A stretch of 64,000 nt of DNA from Saccharomycopsis crataegensis. Taxonomy: Eukaryota; Ascomycota; Saccharomycetes; Ascoideales; Saccharomycopsidaceae. Every line of letters begins with the position of its first letter. The stretch's first letter is position 1. The notes under the pieces were generated by a model. The model was not told where the DNA came from. It did no database searches and saw only the letters and a program-made list of their open reading frames with translations. Shown here in pieces: positions 39,112 to 50,460 of the stretch. The position numbers and the translations under genes are program-made. Location of the stretch: contig NW_027043820.1 of the NCBI RefSeq assembly GCF_037102585.1, positions 1,832,501 through 1,896,500 of the forward strand, given 5' to 3'.

Positions 39112-41121
39112 CTAAGATACTACCTGGACAAAATCCAGAGGAAATTGCCCAATCCTTCCATCTGCGGACTTCCCAATACTCCATCCTTTCTTCAATTTAT
39201 CCTCCGAAATAACGTACAACTTTTCATCTTTCATAAAACCCAAAGTACCCATCTCGTTACTTTCAAAATCTTTCGTGGCTTCCACCAGTTGTAACTTTTC
39301 ATTCTCGAAACGATCCAATCGCATTCCTTGTTTCGATCTTTGTAAAAGTGTTCGATAATCATACTGACTGTCAACATTTTCATAATATCCCGAATAGTTC
39401 AAAAACGTTTGTGCTGCCATCGATTTCATGAGCTTGACTCTCGCTACCAACTTCTGATCTTCTGGTTTAAATTGTGTAGTGACCGGACATTCGTGGATCA
39501 TCATATTGTCATTAATTGCCACCGAGGAGCTTTTGGCATTACCCATGAGCATCGCCGATCTTCTATTATAAACCCCACTAAGACGATTAATACTATTAGC
39601 CGACCCCGGTACGTTGCTACCAGGGGTTGCAGAAAAAGCACTTAGTCGTTTGTTGCTATTTAGATTCCCGGTACTGTTGTTGTTGAAACTCAAGCCATTA
39701 CCACCAGTAAGCGAATCAAACGACAATATCGATGAACGTTTCAGACTAGGTCTCATCGGTGACATCGAAGGCGATGAATTCGATAATTTATGGTCAAGCT
39801 GAGAATTATCTTCTTCAGCTAACGACGAGTGTGACAGATTGAAAGATTGATTGTCGCAAATTTCATAACTTGGCTGAGGAAGTTGTTGAATGCCAGGAGA
39901 ATCCACAGAATAATTACTGAATGATCGCCCGGAGATTCGTTTAGAATTCTTGTAGTCGTGTAATTGTAATCCAAGCCCTGATGACGAATTGCTGTTGCCT
40001 TCTTTGTTAGACGCGTCAACCACCATAGACTTTATATCCAAATTTTTGGACCCCGTGCGACGATGGGACATTGTTTTCAGTCTGCGAACCCCTGAATTCA
40101 AGTTCATAGTTCTCATTCCTGAAGAGTTCAATTTTAGTCGGCTTTCATTATTAATAGTTGGAGTGGTGTTGTTCACGGCTGTGTGTGGTTTGTGGTTTAT
40201 TGAGGTTGCTTGACTATTTAACAATTGGGAACTTGGTTGAGGAGGGGAAACTTCAAAACTCTTGGAATGTTTGCCGTTGGCATGTCCGGTAAGAATTTCT
40301 GAATGGTTGATTTGACGCTTAATGGATGTTAGGTCATTATGCCAGCTATCCCAAATTTCAGGGTATGATTTCCTGAATTCTGGCCGGGCATTCTGGAATT
40401 CTTCCAAGTTCAGGTTGACTAATTCAAAAATCTCTTGAGCATCGTAATAAATCACATCTGATAAATTATCGACAAATTCGATATACATTCTCATTGCCGC
40501 TGGGAAGGTTTCCACCATTTGGGTCTCGATCTTGATAATCTCTTTCTCCACTCGTGATAACATTTTCCGCAAATTCTCCAATTCTTCTGATTCCTTGGTG
40601 GTCAACGCCAAAGCATTTTCATCTTCAATTGCTGCTAATTGTTTGGTTTCGTACAAACGAAAGTAGTAATCATGTTTCCCCTGTTCGATTTTCTTGTCCT
40701 TCCGTTTATTAAACAATTTGGTCATAGAATCCACGTATGATTTCATATCTTTTATACGAGAAGAAATTTTCTTTTCAAACCCCAACAATTTTTTATTGGT
40801 ATCTTGTCTTGTCTTTATTAATAACTCATCAAATTTCCCCAAGTTGTTGGCGGTGTCGCCATCATCTGGGTTATTTTGAAGCTCGACATTAGCACCGATA
40901 AATGATTTAGTCAAGCTAATCTGATTCTCAAAAAAAGCTGACCAGTAAGTGGCATGGTTCGAGCACTCTGTTTGAATCCCATTCAATTTATCTGTGCATA
41001 ATTTGAACTTGTTTTGCCATTGCGTCACTTCTTCATCATCGATGGATTTGATCTCATTGGGTAATACTGGCAGTAAAGGGTTCTGTTGCGGCAAAATCTT
41101 GCTCGCTATACTATTAAGCAT
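39112..41121 (-). CDS. BAR and SH3 domain protein, Rvs167-related
   Basis: A 669-aa protein likely to bind curved membrane and actin regulators during endocytosis. Residues 1-260 are mostly helical and heptad-like (TDKLNGIQTECSNHATYWSA, KKLLGFEKKISSRIKDM, NLRKMLSRVEKEIIKIE) and fit a BAR domain. The middle (about 280-540) is a Ser/Asn-rich linker. The C-terminal SH3 starts at about 612 (VEATKDFESNEMGTLGF) and has the expected W in KKGWSIGK and the closing IGQFPLDFVQVV. An extra helical segment precedes the SH3 (LMKSMAAQTFLNYSGYYENV). It is related to, but not clearly the orthologue of, Rvs167. Confidence 0.75.
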   Translation of the reverse strand: MLNSIASKILPQQNPLLPVLPNEIKSIDDEEVTQWQNKFKLCTDKLNGIQTECSNHATYWSAFFENQISLTKSFIGANVELQNNPDDGDTANNLGKFDELLIKTRQDTNKKLLGFEKKISSRIKDMKSYVDSMTKLFNKRKDKKIEQGKHDYYFRLYETKQLAAIEDENALALTTKESEELENLRKMLSRVEKEIIKIETQMVETFPAAMRMYIEFVDNLSDVIYYDAQEIFELVNLNLEEFQNARPEFRKSYPEIWDSWHNDLTSIKRQINHSEILTGHANGKHSKSFEVSPPQPSSQLLNSQATSINHKPHTAVNNTTPTINNESRLKLNSSGMRTMNLNSGVRRLKTMSHRRTGSKNLDIKSMVVDASNKEGNSNSSSGLGLQLHDYKNSKRISGRSFSNYSVDSPGIQQLPQPSYEICDNQSFNLSHSSLAEEDNSQLDHKLSNSSPSMSPMRPSLKRSSILSFDSLTGGNGLSFNNNSTGNLNSNKRLSAFSATPGSNVPGSANSINRLSGVYNRRSAMLMGNAKSSSVAINDNMMIHECPVTTQFKPEDQKLVARVKLMKSMAAQTFLNYSGYYENVDSQYDYRTLLQRSKQGMRLDRFENEKLQLVEATKDFESNEMGTLGFMKDEKLYVISEDKLKKGWSIGKSADGRIGQFPLDFVQVVS

Positions 41122-41616
41122 GGTTTGGTTGGTAATGATTTCTTTTTTATTTTCTTTTTTTTTTTTTTGGGCAAATGATGGAGTTGTGGTGGGGGCAACA
41201 ATTATTGATCAATCAAGATAACTAACTAACTGACAACAAGATAATATATATAATGTATAGCAAGTTATTGGCAATACTTTTAAAACAATTTCCTTTGGCA
41301 ATGGTTATTGATTCTCTCAATGCTTTATTTCTTTCTTTCTTTCTTTCTTTATTGCGGGTGTGATTTGCAACCACTCGTTTATCGAAGGACGATAGTTGTT
41401 GTTGATGTAAACAAAAAACACCTTGTGTTTTTGCGTTGATTCCACCGCTAAAAAAAAAAGAAAAGGAAAAAAAAAAAAAAATGCGATGGCAACGGTACGG
41501 TGCGTATAACCGGATGTCGTACGTCAAAATGTTATTACAATCAACATTCGTGCCAATTCCCCATATCATACATAATTTTCTATGTCATACTATACATAAG
41601 AGCCGATTAAAATTGT
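41122..41616. other. Spacer between BAR-SH3 and IWR1 genes
   Basis: Promoter of the BAR-SH3 gene and 3' flank of IWR1. Contains CTTT tetramers (41327-41352) and A-tracts (41452-41480). No gene. Confidence 0.5.
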
Positions 41617-42721
41617 TTAATCTTCGTCAATTAAACTGTTTCCATTCTCATAAAACTCGTGGTACAAATAATCGACTTCATTCATCGACAATTCGCCAAA
41701 CTCCTTGTGCTCCTTTCTTAGCCTATCTATAACTGTCTCATCATACTCCTCTTCTTTTTCTTCTCCTTCTTCCTCATCATCTGCTTCATCATCCTCTTCT
41801 AAATTATAGGTGATTTTATGCCTTGCCATTCTTTCTTCAAGCAGGTCAAGATCATTATCATCTTCATTGTCGAATTGTTTATAATAATCCTCATCGTCAC
41901 TGTACCACTGGTCTTCATTGCCGATTACAATTCCTTTATCATCATCCTCATTCTCTGGATAATCATTACGGTAAAAATCCTCGGCATTTGAATCTTCGTC
42001 ATCTGACAACCGTGCAAGATCAGAGTTATCATCTTCATCATCTGTCAACAATTCCAAGTCCTCATCTGCAAACTTGCTATATAAAATTGTTAGTGATTGT
42101 CCGCATATTCAATGATTAATAATAATAAAAAAAAAAAAAAATTAAAAATACTGACATTATACCAATACTTATTCCAGACTTCTCACTCTCATCATAAATT
42201 GCCTTATCTCTATAATAGACATCATAAACAAATCCTTTTTCATCATCATTATCATCATTTTTAATTTCATTTCGCAAGGCACTACTATGTCCTGGTCGTT
42301 TTATTCTCTTTGGGGCAATCGTCGATTTATTCTCACTCTTTCCTTCCAGTTGGAGATACTCGGAAACCATATCGACTAATTCTGGCGGCACTTCTCCCTG
42401 CACGTCTTGATCAAGAACATCGGGGATCTCCTCCTGTGTGGACATTGACTGAAGAACAAAAGTTCTCTGGTCGTCATTTCCATATGCTGTAGACGACGAT
42501 TTAGCATTGGTGCTGACTCCTCGTGGGTACCGCTGTAGTAACGAGCCGTTTTCCGAAACTGATTTGTTGCTGTCGGAATCGGTTCTTGTGAGCTTGAATA
42601 AATATGTCGAGCTTTTCGATCGTTTAAGTTGCCTATGGCTTTCAAGGATCAACGCCTGGAGAGGATCATCGGAGACTCTTCTTTTGATCCTCACCACTTC
42701 TGGAACTTTTTTCTTTTGCAT
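41617..42721 (-). CDS. IWR1: RNA polymerase II nuclear import factor IWR1, one intron
   Basis: Binds assembled RNA polymerase II in the cytoplasm and directs its import through an N-terminal bipartite signal. The coding sequence joins 42156-42721 and 41617-42076 and gives 341 aa. The N-terminus PEVVRIKRRVSDDPLQALILE is the conserved Iwr1 start with basic residues. GFVYDVYYRDK is the central motif, and DEDSNAEDFYRNDYPENEDD the acidic signature. The intron 42077-42155 has CACTAAC and an AG 12 bases later. The 5' site is GTCAGT, chosen because it gives SIGIIKFADEDLELL, which aligns with the family. Alternatives such as GTATTG with a later AG would delete conserved residues. The C-terminal third is almost all Asp/Glu. 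Confidence 0.88.
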
Positions 42722-43037
42722 TGTGCTGTTATTGTTATTATTAATAATAATAATTGTAAGATATATACAACTTCATCTGGCAGATTTTTTTTTTGATTTC
42801 CGGTTTTTTGTCCTGCGCTGTGTTTGTATGCATGTATCACTCCCCCCTTGTGCGTGGTGGATTTGTGTTAACATGAGAAGAAGGTCTTCTCGATTGCACG
42901 AGATAATTATCACCTGAATGCTCAGAATCAACGAGAGAGAGAGAGAAAAAATTGTTTCTAGGAAGTGATTTTAACTTCAAGTTCAAACAACAATAATAAA
43001 AAACAGAGCAAACATACCATAAAATAGTTAATATTCC
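42722..43037. other. Divergent promoter of IWR1 and the dehydrogenase
   Basis: 316 bp shared between two divergent starts. Short AAT runs near IWR1 and a GA run near 42932-42945. No gene. Confidence 0.5.
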
Positions 43038-44047
43038 ATGAGCTTCCCATATCTTAGTATGCCTATCCTAAGACATTTGGAGCATTCAGGTGCTTTTGGA
43101 GAAGTGCTAGATCCAACCAAGGATATCATTTTGATCACCGGGGGATCCAACGGACTTGGAAAACAGTTGGTGCAATGTTTCCATAACGCTGGGATAACCG
43201 TGATTGTGTTTGACAGCGTGGTTCCTGCAAAACAAGACGACGCTGAGGGCGACAACATTTGGTACTTCCAATGCGATATCAGCAATAAAAACAAAATCCT
43301 TGAAATGAAGCAAATTATAGATAATGATATTGGCCCGGTAACGGTGTTGATCAACAATGCTGGAATTATGCGAGGTAAACCGTTGACGGAATTATCGTTC
43401 GAAGAGATTGAAACCATGATAAACGTCAACTTATTGTCGAATTTTTACATAGATAAGATATTTTTACCCGATATGATCGAGAATAAGAGAGGGTACATTG
43501 TAACGGTTGCGTCAGTATTAGGTTACATGTCACCAGCAAAGTTGAGTGAGTGTGATGGAATAGCTTTTTCTTTTTTATTTTTTTTTCCTCTATTATAATA
43601 TATTCTGAATAAATTACTGACCATTATCTAGGTGCCTATGGTGCTTCTAAATCCGGGGTTATTGCATTGCACGAATCATTAACTTATGAATTGGGCTCTC
43701 CCTCGTTATCTTCAAGCGGAATAAGAACCCTACTTATTGCCCCAGGACAACTCCGCACTTCAATGTTTGAAGGAGTACAAACCCCATCGGAATTACTAGC
43801 CCCAAAATTGGATCCTTCGTACGTTGCCAACATCATATTTCAAGCAGTGAATCGGGGACGGCGAGGAGAAATCAAAATACCCTTGTATGGCAACTTCTTA
43901 CCGATATTCAGGGCGCTTCCTTGGAGAATCACTGAGGTGGCAAGATACATTTCTGGTATTGATTCCACCATGAGAAATTATACAGAGAAACCGAACGAAA
44001 GTACTGACTCTATCAGTTCTTTTAGTAGTAATGATTCTGAAACATAA
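43038..44047 (+). CDS. Short-chain dehydrogenase/reductase, one intron
   Basis: A classical SDR, probably NAD(P)H-dependent and acting on a sterol, retinoid or other lipid alcohol. The coding sequence joins 43038-43545 and 43632-44047, giving 307 aa. The intron 43546-43631 has GTGAGT, TACTGAC and an AG 10 bases after CTGAC. Splicing joins SPAKLS to AYGASKSG and rebuilds the active site YxxxK. Other motifs are TGGSNGLGK (cofactor), CDIS, NNAG and VTVASVLGY with the catalytic serine. The layout resembles the 17-beta-HSD/RDH-type proteins of fungi (S. cerevisiae YDL114W is the nearest I recall). A short hydrophobic patch near residue 260 could touch membrane. Confidence 0.85.
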
Positions 44048-44528
44048 AAGACGGTTATCCAAGAAAATGGAGTACTCATGAAGTGAATTATCTAATAATA
44101 ATAACTAAAAGATCGAATCTCAATGAATGACTTCCATTGATCTCTCCTTCCCTATTGTAAAAAATAATAGAAAATAAAACGGTCTTATGAAATTTTTAAT
44201 AAACACCCACAAAAAAGTTGGAAATGAACTAACAAAAAAATGCATTTAAGAAAAATAGTTCAGTGTCACCAATTTAAAATATAGTAAATATAATCTTAAC
44301 ATCTATATCAGGAAGAAAAAAAAAAGAAAAAAAAAAAAGATACACGAGTGAACAAGAACTGAAAAGAAGATCGAAACAAAGTGAGTGACGGAGACATAGA
44401 GATACCACGTAAACAAATAATCAATGCAGAAAAAACATAATACCCAAAAACACAAACGTAATTAAAAATAAAAAAGATAAAAAATGAAAAAAATAGAAAG
44501 AAAAAAATTCATTAGATAATCACTACCA
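44048..44528. other. Convergent spacer
   Basis: A-rich 3' flanks of two convergent genes, with A-tracts at 44315-44338. Nothing else seen. Confidence 0.5.
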
Positions 44529-45680
44529 TCAATAATCTTCGAATATGGCCTTAATAGTTTTCCCCACGCTATCAATCTTGATATTTTCCTTAATATTAGT
44601 AGCAGACACAATCGAGATATCTACGTACCTAGCAAGAGTTTTAGCATATTCTTCATTTGAATACACATGGATAGCATTGCTGGTATAAGAAGAAGTCACG
44701 CTGGGGTTTGGCTTCGGTGTCTTGTTATTATTAAGACAAAACGCCACATCGTCTGGAAGGAAATATTGGTTCATTTTATCAAAGTTCTTGTAGCTTCGAA
44801 TGGCAGGGTCGGTGATCACCATCAACAAAATTAATGTAAACAACGCGTCATTGCCCCCATTGTGTAAGTAGCCATTAGGAACCTCAAAGAAATTCAAAAT
44901 CTTCCATAAAGAACTGTATCTATCACCAAAGGTATATTTCCAAAGCTTCTGGGTGTCCAAAATAAAGTGATTATTAGGTGATCCATTGTGTTCGGTAATA
45001 TATTTTGGGAACCTCACCCCTAAAGACATTAACCATTTAATGTCCCCTCCCACATCATGTCCCACTAATGATACCCCGAACGCTCCACATTTTGTAAACT
45101 CAAGATCCTCAGGGAAATAATAATTCACTAATAATTGCATCACCATGGCAGCCTCTCTGATCGATAAGATGTAACTTGGGCCTCCCAAAAAGTTATCTTG
45201 ATTATCTCGGACGTACTGGCCGTTTCTATACTTCATGTTTTCTTTGATGATAATATGGACTTTTTTAATTTTCCCCAGTCCTTGAAACCCATTTTCACAA
45301 TAATGGGAGCGAGGATCATAAATAGAAAGCCCAATTTCTGTGACGATATCGTGCAGAAACTCGTACGCTTCAATGTCTATGGATACCAAAATCCGTTTTT
45401 TCGAATATACCATCTCCAAAGTCTTGAAAAAACTATCATGATGAGACCTCGACGCAAACACGTCATTGTGGAAGAACTTGTTGGTTCGTACCTGTTTTTC
45501 ATACGCCTTAATATGAGCGTGGAGTTGGGCCTGACATTCGTTGAATCCTGGATCATCGGGGGCGTTGTTTATATCCACTAATAAATCTTGTAGCACGTAA
45601 TCCAAGTTCACTCCTGCAAGCTTACTATACGGGATGTCGACCTCCCTTCTGGAGGCGAACTTGATATTGTTTCTGCCCAT
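44529..45680 (-). CDS. Gfd2/YDR514C-like protein with exonuclease (RNase H) fold
   Basis: A 383-aa protein of the fungal Gfd2/YDR514C group; Gfd2 was linked to the mRNA-export helicase Dbp5. The N-terminal 80 residues are family-specific. The nuclease-like fold starts at RILVSIDIEAYEF (about 92-104), where Asp and Glu sit as in motif I of DEDD exonucleases. SLVGHDVGGDIKWL (about 206-219) fits motif II and LHNGGNDALFTLILL (about 274-288) motif III. The acidic positions are kept, so activity is possible. The open frame starts two codons earlier at TTG; the ATG at 45678-45680 is used. Confidence 0.75.
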   Translation of the reverse strand: MGRNNIKFASRREVDIPYSKLAGVNLDYVLQDLLVDINNAPDDPGFNECQAQLHAHIKAYEKQVRTNKFFHNDVFASRSHHDSFFKTLEMVYSKKRILVSIDIEAYEFLHDIVTEIGLSIYDPRSHYCENGFQGLGKIKKVHIIIKENMKYRNGQYVRDNQDNFLGGPSYILSIREAAMVMQLLVNYYFPEDLEFTKCGAFGVSLVGHDVGGDIKWLMSLGVRFPKYITEHNGSPNNHFILDTQKLWKYTFGDRYSSLWKILNFFEVPNGYLHNGGNDALFTLILLMVITDPAIRSYKNFDKMNQYFLPDDVAFCLNNNKTPKPNPSVTSSYTSNAIHVYSNEEYAKTLARYVDISIVSATNIKENIKIDSVGKTIKAIFEDY

Positions 45681-46247
45681 CCTCAATTATTCGGGAAGAG
45701 GTTTGATCTTTATTTCTTTTGGCTAATCTGTTCTTTTTCTTTTTTTTTTCTGTTTCTGAACTTTAGCGAATTGTCTAAATAGATTGGATTCTCTATATTT
45801 GTGGCCCCTTTATGTATCCGTATCTATGAACGAGAGAGATTAAGTCAATTGTAACGATGGCAAACTTGGTAAAAATCTAAGCAGCAGAGAGGTTCTGGAA
45901 GAATATTATTACCACTAAAGCTTCTCAAAAATACGGGCCTTCAAATAAATATTTGCGAACAACTCCTCTTTTTTTCCTTAATTGTTACTTTATCATTCCT
46001 TTTTTTTTTTCCCTTCCCACTTCAGAAAAGGGAAAAGAAAAAAAAAAAATCGACAAAATTCGTGCACGTGACAAAATACTTCCTTCATTTTTCCAGAAAT
46101 CATAAAAGACTTTGAGGCGATCGATGGATTATCAATTATCATTATCATCATCATTATTATTATTAAAATATATATATTTGAGGAAACAACCGTTGGCTGT
46201 ATTACTATTAAGCTTCCCTTTTTCCCTTTTGGTAGTGACAAGTGCTA
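45681..46247. other. Divergent spacer with CACGTG
   Basis: Promoter region of the Gfd2-like gene and of the unknown gene at 46248. CACGTGA occurs at 46065-46071. ATT triplets and TA runs lie at 46139-46180. No gene. Confidence 0.5.
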
Positions 46248-47085
46248 ATGTGGTTTTCCAAAAATGTTTCTCCCAGTGACTCTCTGAACGCCAACGACAA
46301 TAATAATACCACAACGCCCACTGATAACCAGTCTAATAACGATGGAGTCCCGTACAGGGGTCCATCATTGAGCACCAAAAACCCCAGTTTGGGACTTCAG
46401 GCATGGGGACCATTGGTGCCGGCCTCAGATCATAAAGAATGTGTGGTGCTCTTGGCGTCAATCCAAGGCGGGCTTGCGATCTCTGCGTTTGTTCGCGCCA
46501 TGAAGATTAAGTATCCGATAAAACCTGTTAATTCCATGACGATGTTCAGCCAGCCGCGACAACATCCCAAGCTCTCACAAGTGTTTTTAAATGTGTTGTT
46601 GAAGGCACCGCTATTGGGGCTCGCGGGGGTATTTATCTTGGGCAGTGGGGTCGAGCTTGGAAGAATGTTCCTCCCGTATGATCCATTTTACGAAGAAGCG
46701 ATGAGATTTAGAAAACTGCGTGATGCGTCAACTGACGAAATGGTATTGGCAGGAAAATTTAAACAAGAAGATATATTCACTTCGAAACTTGATCAGTTTT
46801 TCTATTACTGGCATGGGCCATCAGACGTTCTCAAGATCGGGTTAGATGATTGGCTTTATAGAATGAAAGCGTGGATCATGCGGAGAGAATCCGAAGAAAA
46901 ACGCCAGGAAGAAACTGAACGGAAAGTGGTACAGACTCATCAAATATACCAAAAAATCAGAGAACAAAATCGAAAAGATTTCAAAGAGGTCATGGCTAGC
47001 CCTCAAAGTTATGAGGCGTACCTTCTCAGATTGAGGACTATCGATAGAGAAACCCTGAACGATACAAAACCAACTAGCGTAGATA

Positions 47086-47131
<46 letters not shown>

Positions 47132-47393
47132 TGATGATGATGATGATCGAGTGATTAGAATCGACGGGGACAAAGATCAAGAGCTTTTCAATGATGATTT
47201 TGACACTTTTTGGAAAAGAAACGTCAACCCGTGGATTAGATTAATCTCCGAAACTTCTTGTTCTCTTTTCACCATTCCAATTTCTCCTGACTATTCATAC
47301 GAAAACTCTAAAAAATCAGATGATTCTAATAATATTCAAGATATCAACATACCAAATGATCCAATACTTCCGATCGATGGTAATCAAAACTGA
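46248..47393 (+). CDS. Unknown protein with one or two hydrophobic segments
   Basis: I do not recognise this 381-aa protein. The N-terminal 50 residues are polar and Asn-rich. Hydrophobic stretches follow at about 77-90 (VVLLASIQGGLAISAF) and 125-147 (LNVLLKAPLLGLAGVFILGSG), which could be membrane helices. A charged helical segment (about 205-265) comes next. Then an Asn/Asp run coded by AAT/GAT triplets (about 283-305) leads to a polar tail. The moderately conserved look of SLGLQAWGPLVPASDHKECV suggests a real gene, perhaps organellar. A GTG two codons upstream is in frame, but the ATG at 46248 is the true start. Confidence 0.55.
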
Positions 47394-47772
47394 TTGATAA
47401 AGGTTAACTTCCAAGTAACAAAAACATACATACAAACTAACAAATATACAGACTACAAGGTGTCTTGTTTTATGATTTAAATAGATGCAATGATATTATC
47501 AGTAAGAAAAATTCTGATATGAAAGAGATGAACAACAAACAAACAAACAAAAAAAAAAAAAAAAACATGCAAAATGAAATATTTATAAAGACAAGCCAAT
47601 GGAGATTGGCTGACATGATAATAGAAGCAAAATGTTTGACTATCAAAGTCATCAAAAGAATATAGCATAGTAATAAAAAACTAGCAAATGTAATAATAAT
47701 AAATGAAAAAAAAAAAAATTGGATGGCGGAAAAAATAGCAAATTCGAGAAAATACAATCTTCCAGCAAAAAA
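47394..47772. other. Convergent spacer
   Basis: 3' flanks of two convergent genes, A-rich (47550-47565, 47705-47717). No gene. Confidence 0.5.
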
Positions 47773-50460
47773 TCAATGTAATTCCACAATAGCTTGCTCT
47801 TGTTGATAACGTTGTTGGGACAAGAATCTGATGATCGCAGCATTGTTGGATTTTCTGTTATATCTCATAGATAATGGTCTATTCAAATTGGTATTATTAG
47901 CCTTGTTGCCGGTGGTAGAAGTAGTAGTAATAGCGGCAAAAGACTTCAAATTGTTTTCGAGTTTCATTCCATTGATATCATTCATACTGCAATACTTTTT
48001 TGGGGCCTTGCCATTATGATTCACGTTTAATGGAGCAACTGAGGATGCCAATGAAGTGGATCTAGAGATCTCCGACATAGCCTTGTTGAAAACGGTGATT
48101 TTTTTGCCATTATTGTAATGATCTTTTCTAATGAGTTCAAGGTTTTTGTTTGAAATGTCAAAGTTCTCATCGATATCGGAAATAGAAGTTTCTGGAATGG
48201 CCAAAATATCTAAGATCGACTTGGTATTACCCAAGAACTTTTGGGAGTTCAAATCGTTGGCATCATGATAATCGTGCTTGATCACCACGGTGCCAGATCT
48301 AGACAAAGCGAAATCATGAATGAAGTCTCTGGAATCTTGTTCGGCTTCTTCCTCAGCACTAGTGACGACAGCAATACCTTCATTAAGTAAAACCTGATCT
48401 TTGATATTTTCATGCGAGTCAGAAATGGAGTAATATTGGGTCTTGTTATCAGAAACATTAGACGTCTTTAGAGAACCAGCAGAATCAATGGTAGAATGAG
48501 ATGATATAGACCCATTACTGTGGACTCTTTCAATCAAAACCACTGACGGTTTTCCCTCTTCAGTGGCAACAGGAAATTCAGTGGCAGGTGGAGCATCTGA
48601 AGCAGGGTTAACTGCAGAATCAGTAGCCACAAGGAATTCTTTGTCACCAACTTTAACTCCTTTTTCTTTTTCAAATGTTTCAACAGAAGCAGGGAATGGG
48701 CTGCAGGCAGTATTAGAAGAAGCAAACGATTCGGCATCACCATCATTATTTCTATCTTCTTCGGTGATAGTATCAATGTCACTGTCACCCTTTTCACTCA
48801 TTCCATCATTGCTATAATTATCAAGAATAGCATCAAGGACGCTTAGTCTTCTCACTGAGGTATTTTGAGCAGCAGTATTATCGATGGTACAGCTTTCAAC
48901 ATCTGTGCTGTAATAACCAATTGAAGTATCAGTAGGGGTGGTAGCAGCAGCATTCTGAGCAGCCTCAATCTTTGAAAGAGCTCTTTGAGCAATGACATTT
49001 TTCAAGTAGCTGCTCCAGCTATCGACAAATTCTTCATACGCTGGATCAATCTCTGTTTTCGAAGAGGCTCTAGAAGAGATGGTATTGCCTCTAGATGTCG
49101 TTAGTTGGTCATTGACATTGGTCTTCATTGAGTCAAAAGATTTATTTTTCATTGATTTTGCGATGGTCGCGGTAGGTCTAATTTGAACAGAACTTCTTCT
49201 GACATCCTTGGCATCAACTGTGAAGGCAACAGTATCCTGAGAAACGTCACTAGTGTCAGCCTTCAAATAATTATTTTGAATTTCCTCGGAAACGTCAGTG
49301 ACATATTTTTCAATGATATCTTTCTTAATTGGTTGATAAGATGGCAAATTAAGCAATTTTTCCACGTTTTGAACCGTCAATTGTGAGCTATTAGAGAAAT
49401 CTCTTTTATTCTTTGAAAAATTGGTGATTGGTGGCAACACATTTAATTCATCATTAAGCTGTCTTTTATTACCAATAAGACTAATCTTCTTTCTGAGTGA
49501 GCCAACCGATCTTTGTCTTCTGGTTCTCTTTTTTTCAACGTATTTTTGTAAAAGACTTTGATCAGTACTGAGAATATCTGATGTACTGCTTTTATCAGAG
49601 TTTTTCAAACTTCCGACTCTCTTGACAGATTTTTTGTTAGCGTTGAGTTTTCTATTTTTGGTTCTTTTGGCAATCAATTGTCTAAAACTTCTGAATTTTA
49701 ATCGGAATTTTTTGGAAACTGACATGAACCTTCTTTTCCATCCAGGGGTTCTTCTGGTGGCACTGGATCTTCTCAATGACGAAGCTGGTTTGACGTAAGA
49801 ATTTCCTGCACTGGAAGTTGGGGAAACCCCGGTCGGATGATAATCGGTGACGGTCATCCGTGAGTTTATTGAACGATTGTGAATTTCGACCGGCATTGGG
49901 GTTTCTATGTCAGTTTTTTTTCCGGTATCTGCCAGTATTATGGTTGAATTGTTGGCTGTCGGTATTGTTCCTATGGTGTTAGCATGAGAGCCTGTGTTGG
50001 TGGTCGATCTCAGGAACCCAGTTCCGAAATTGACAGGATTAATCTGCTTAATCACGATATTTGATGATTTTGTTGGGCGAGGCACGACCACGGCATTGTT
50101 GTAATGACTCAAAGTGCCTGGCAGCTCTGGGATGGATTTCAAAGGGGTGCTGAGGTTGCTACCGCTGTTGTAATATTCTTGTTGGTCATGGTGAGGGGCA
50201 GAGTCAAAATCAACGCTGTATGAATTGTACGTTGAGTATGAATGAGAGGCGCTGGTGGATGTAGAGAAAGATGATGGAACCTTTCTTGTGTAATTTCTTG
50301 GGGCGTAGGCTCCAGAGTTTTCAGAATAGTTGGAAGATGATGCTCTAACGAGGGATGAATCGTCGGTACGGGATGATGCTGTTAATCCATCACTCGGGGC
50401 ATTGTTGGCTTTGGAATCCAAGTATTGGGTGTATGACACTTTACTGAGACGCAACGCCAT
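47773..50460 (-). CDS. Large disordered protein, possibly Aim44/Gps2-like bud-neck protein
   Basis: An 895-aa Ser/Thr/Asn-rich protein, mostly disordered. Two short segments look conserved. One is a very basic stretch at about 238-285 (GWKRRFMSVSKKFRLKFRSF and KRTKNRKLNANKK), suited to acidic lipid binding or nuclear import. The other is a helix at about 478-495 (SWSSYLKNVIAQRALSKIEA). A basic stretch followed later by YLxxVIAQR recalls S. cerevisiae Aim44 (Gps2), a bud-neck protein that limits Cdc42 at old division sites. The match rests on memory of a fast-evolving protein. Acidic clusters and many S-P/T-P sites suggest phosphorylation. It is divergent from TGS1, sharing 355 bp. Confidence 0.45.
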   Translation of the reverse strand: MALRLSKVSYTQYLDSKANNAPSDGLTASSRTDDSSLVRASSSNYSENSGAYAPRNYTRKVPSSFSTSTSASHSYSTYNSYSVDFDSAPHHDQQEYYNSGSNLSTPLKSIPELPGTLSHYNNAVVVPRPTKSSNIVIKQINPVNFGTGFLRSTTNTGSHANTIGTIPTANNSTIILADTGKKTDIETPMPVEIHNRSINSRMTVTDYHPTGVSPTSSAGNSYVKPASSLRRSSATRRTPGWKRRFMSVSKKFRLKFRSFRQLIAKRTKNRKLNANKKSVKRVGSLKNSDKSSTSDILSTDQSLLQKYVEKKRTRRQRSVGSLRKKISLIGNKRQLNDELNVLPPITNFSKNKRDFSNSSQLTVQNVEKLLNLPSYQPIKKDIIEKYVTDVSEEIQNNYLKADTSDVSQDTVAFTVDAKDVRRSSVQIRPTATIAKSMKNKSFDSMKTNVNDQLTTSRGNTISSRASSKTEIDPAYEEFVDSWSSYLKNVIAQRALSKIEAAQNAAATTPTDTSIGYYSTDVESCTIDNTAAQNTSVRRLSVLDAILDNYSNDGMSEKGDSDIDTITEEDRNNDGDAESFASSNTACSPFPASVETFEKEKGVKVGDKEFLVATDSAVNPASDAPPATEFPVATEEGKPSVVLIERVHSNGSISSHSTIDSAGSLKTSNVSDNKTQYYSISDSHENIKDQVLLNEGIAVVTSAEEEAEQDSRDFIHDFALSRSGTVVIKHDYHDANDLNSQKFLGNTKSILDILAIPETSISDIDENFDISNKNLELIRKDHYNNGKKITVFNKAMSEISRSTSLASSVAPLNVNHNGKAPKKYCSMNDINGMKLENNLKSFAAITTTSTTGNKANNTNLNRPLSMRYNRKSNNAAIIRFLSQQRYQQEQAIVELH

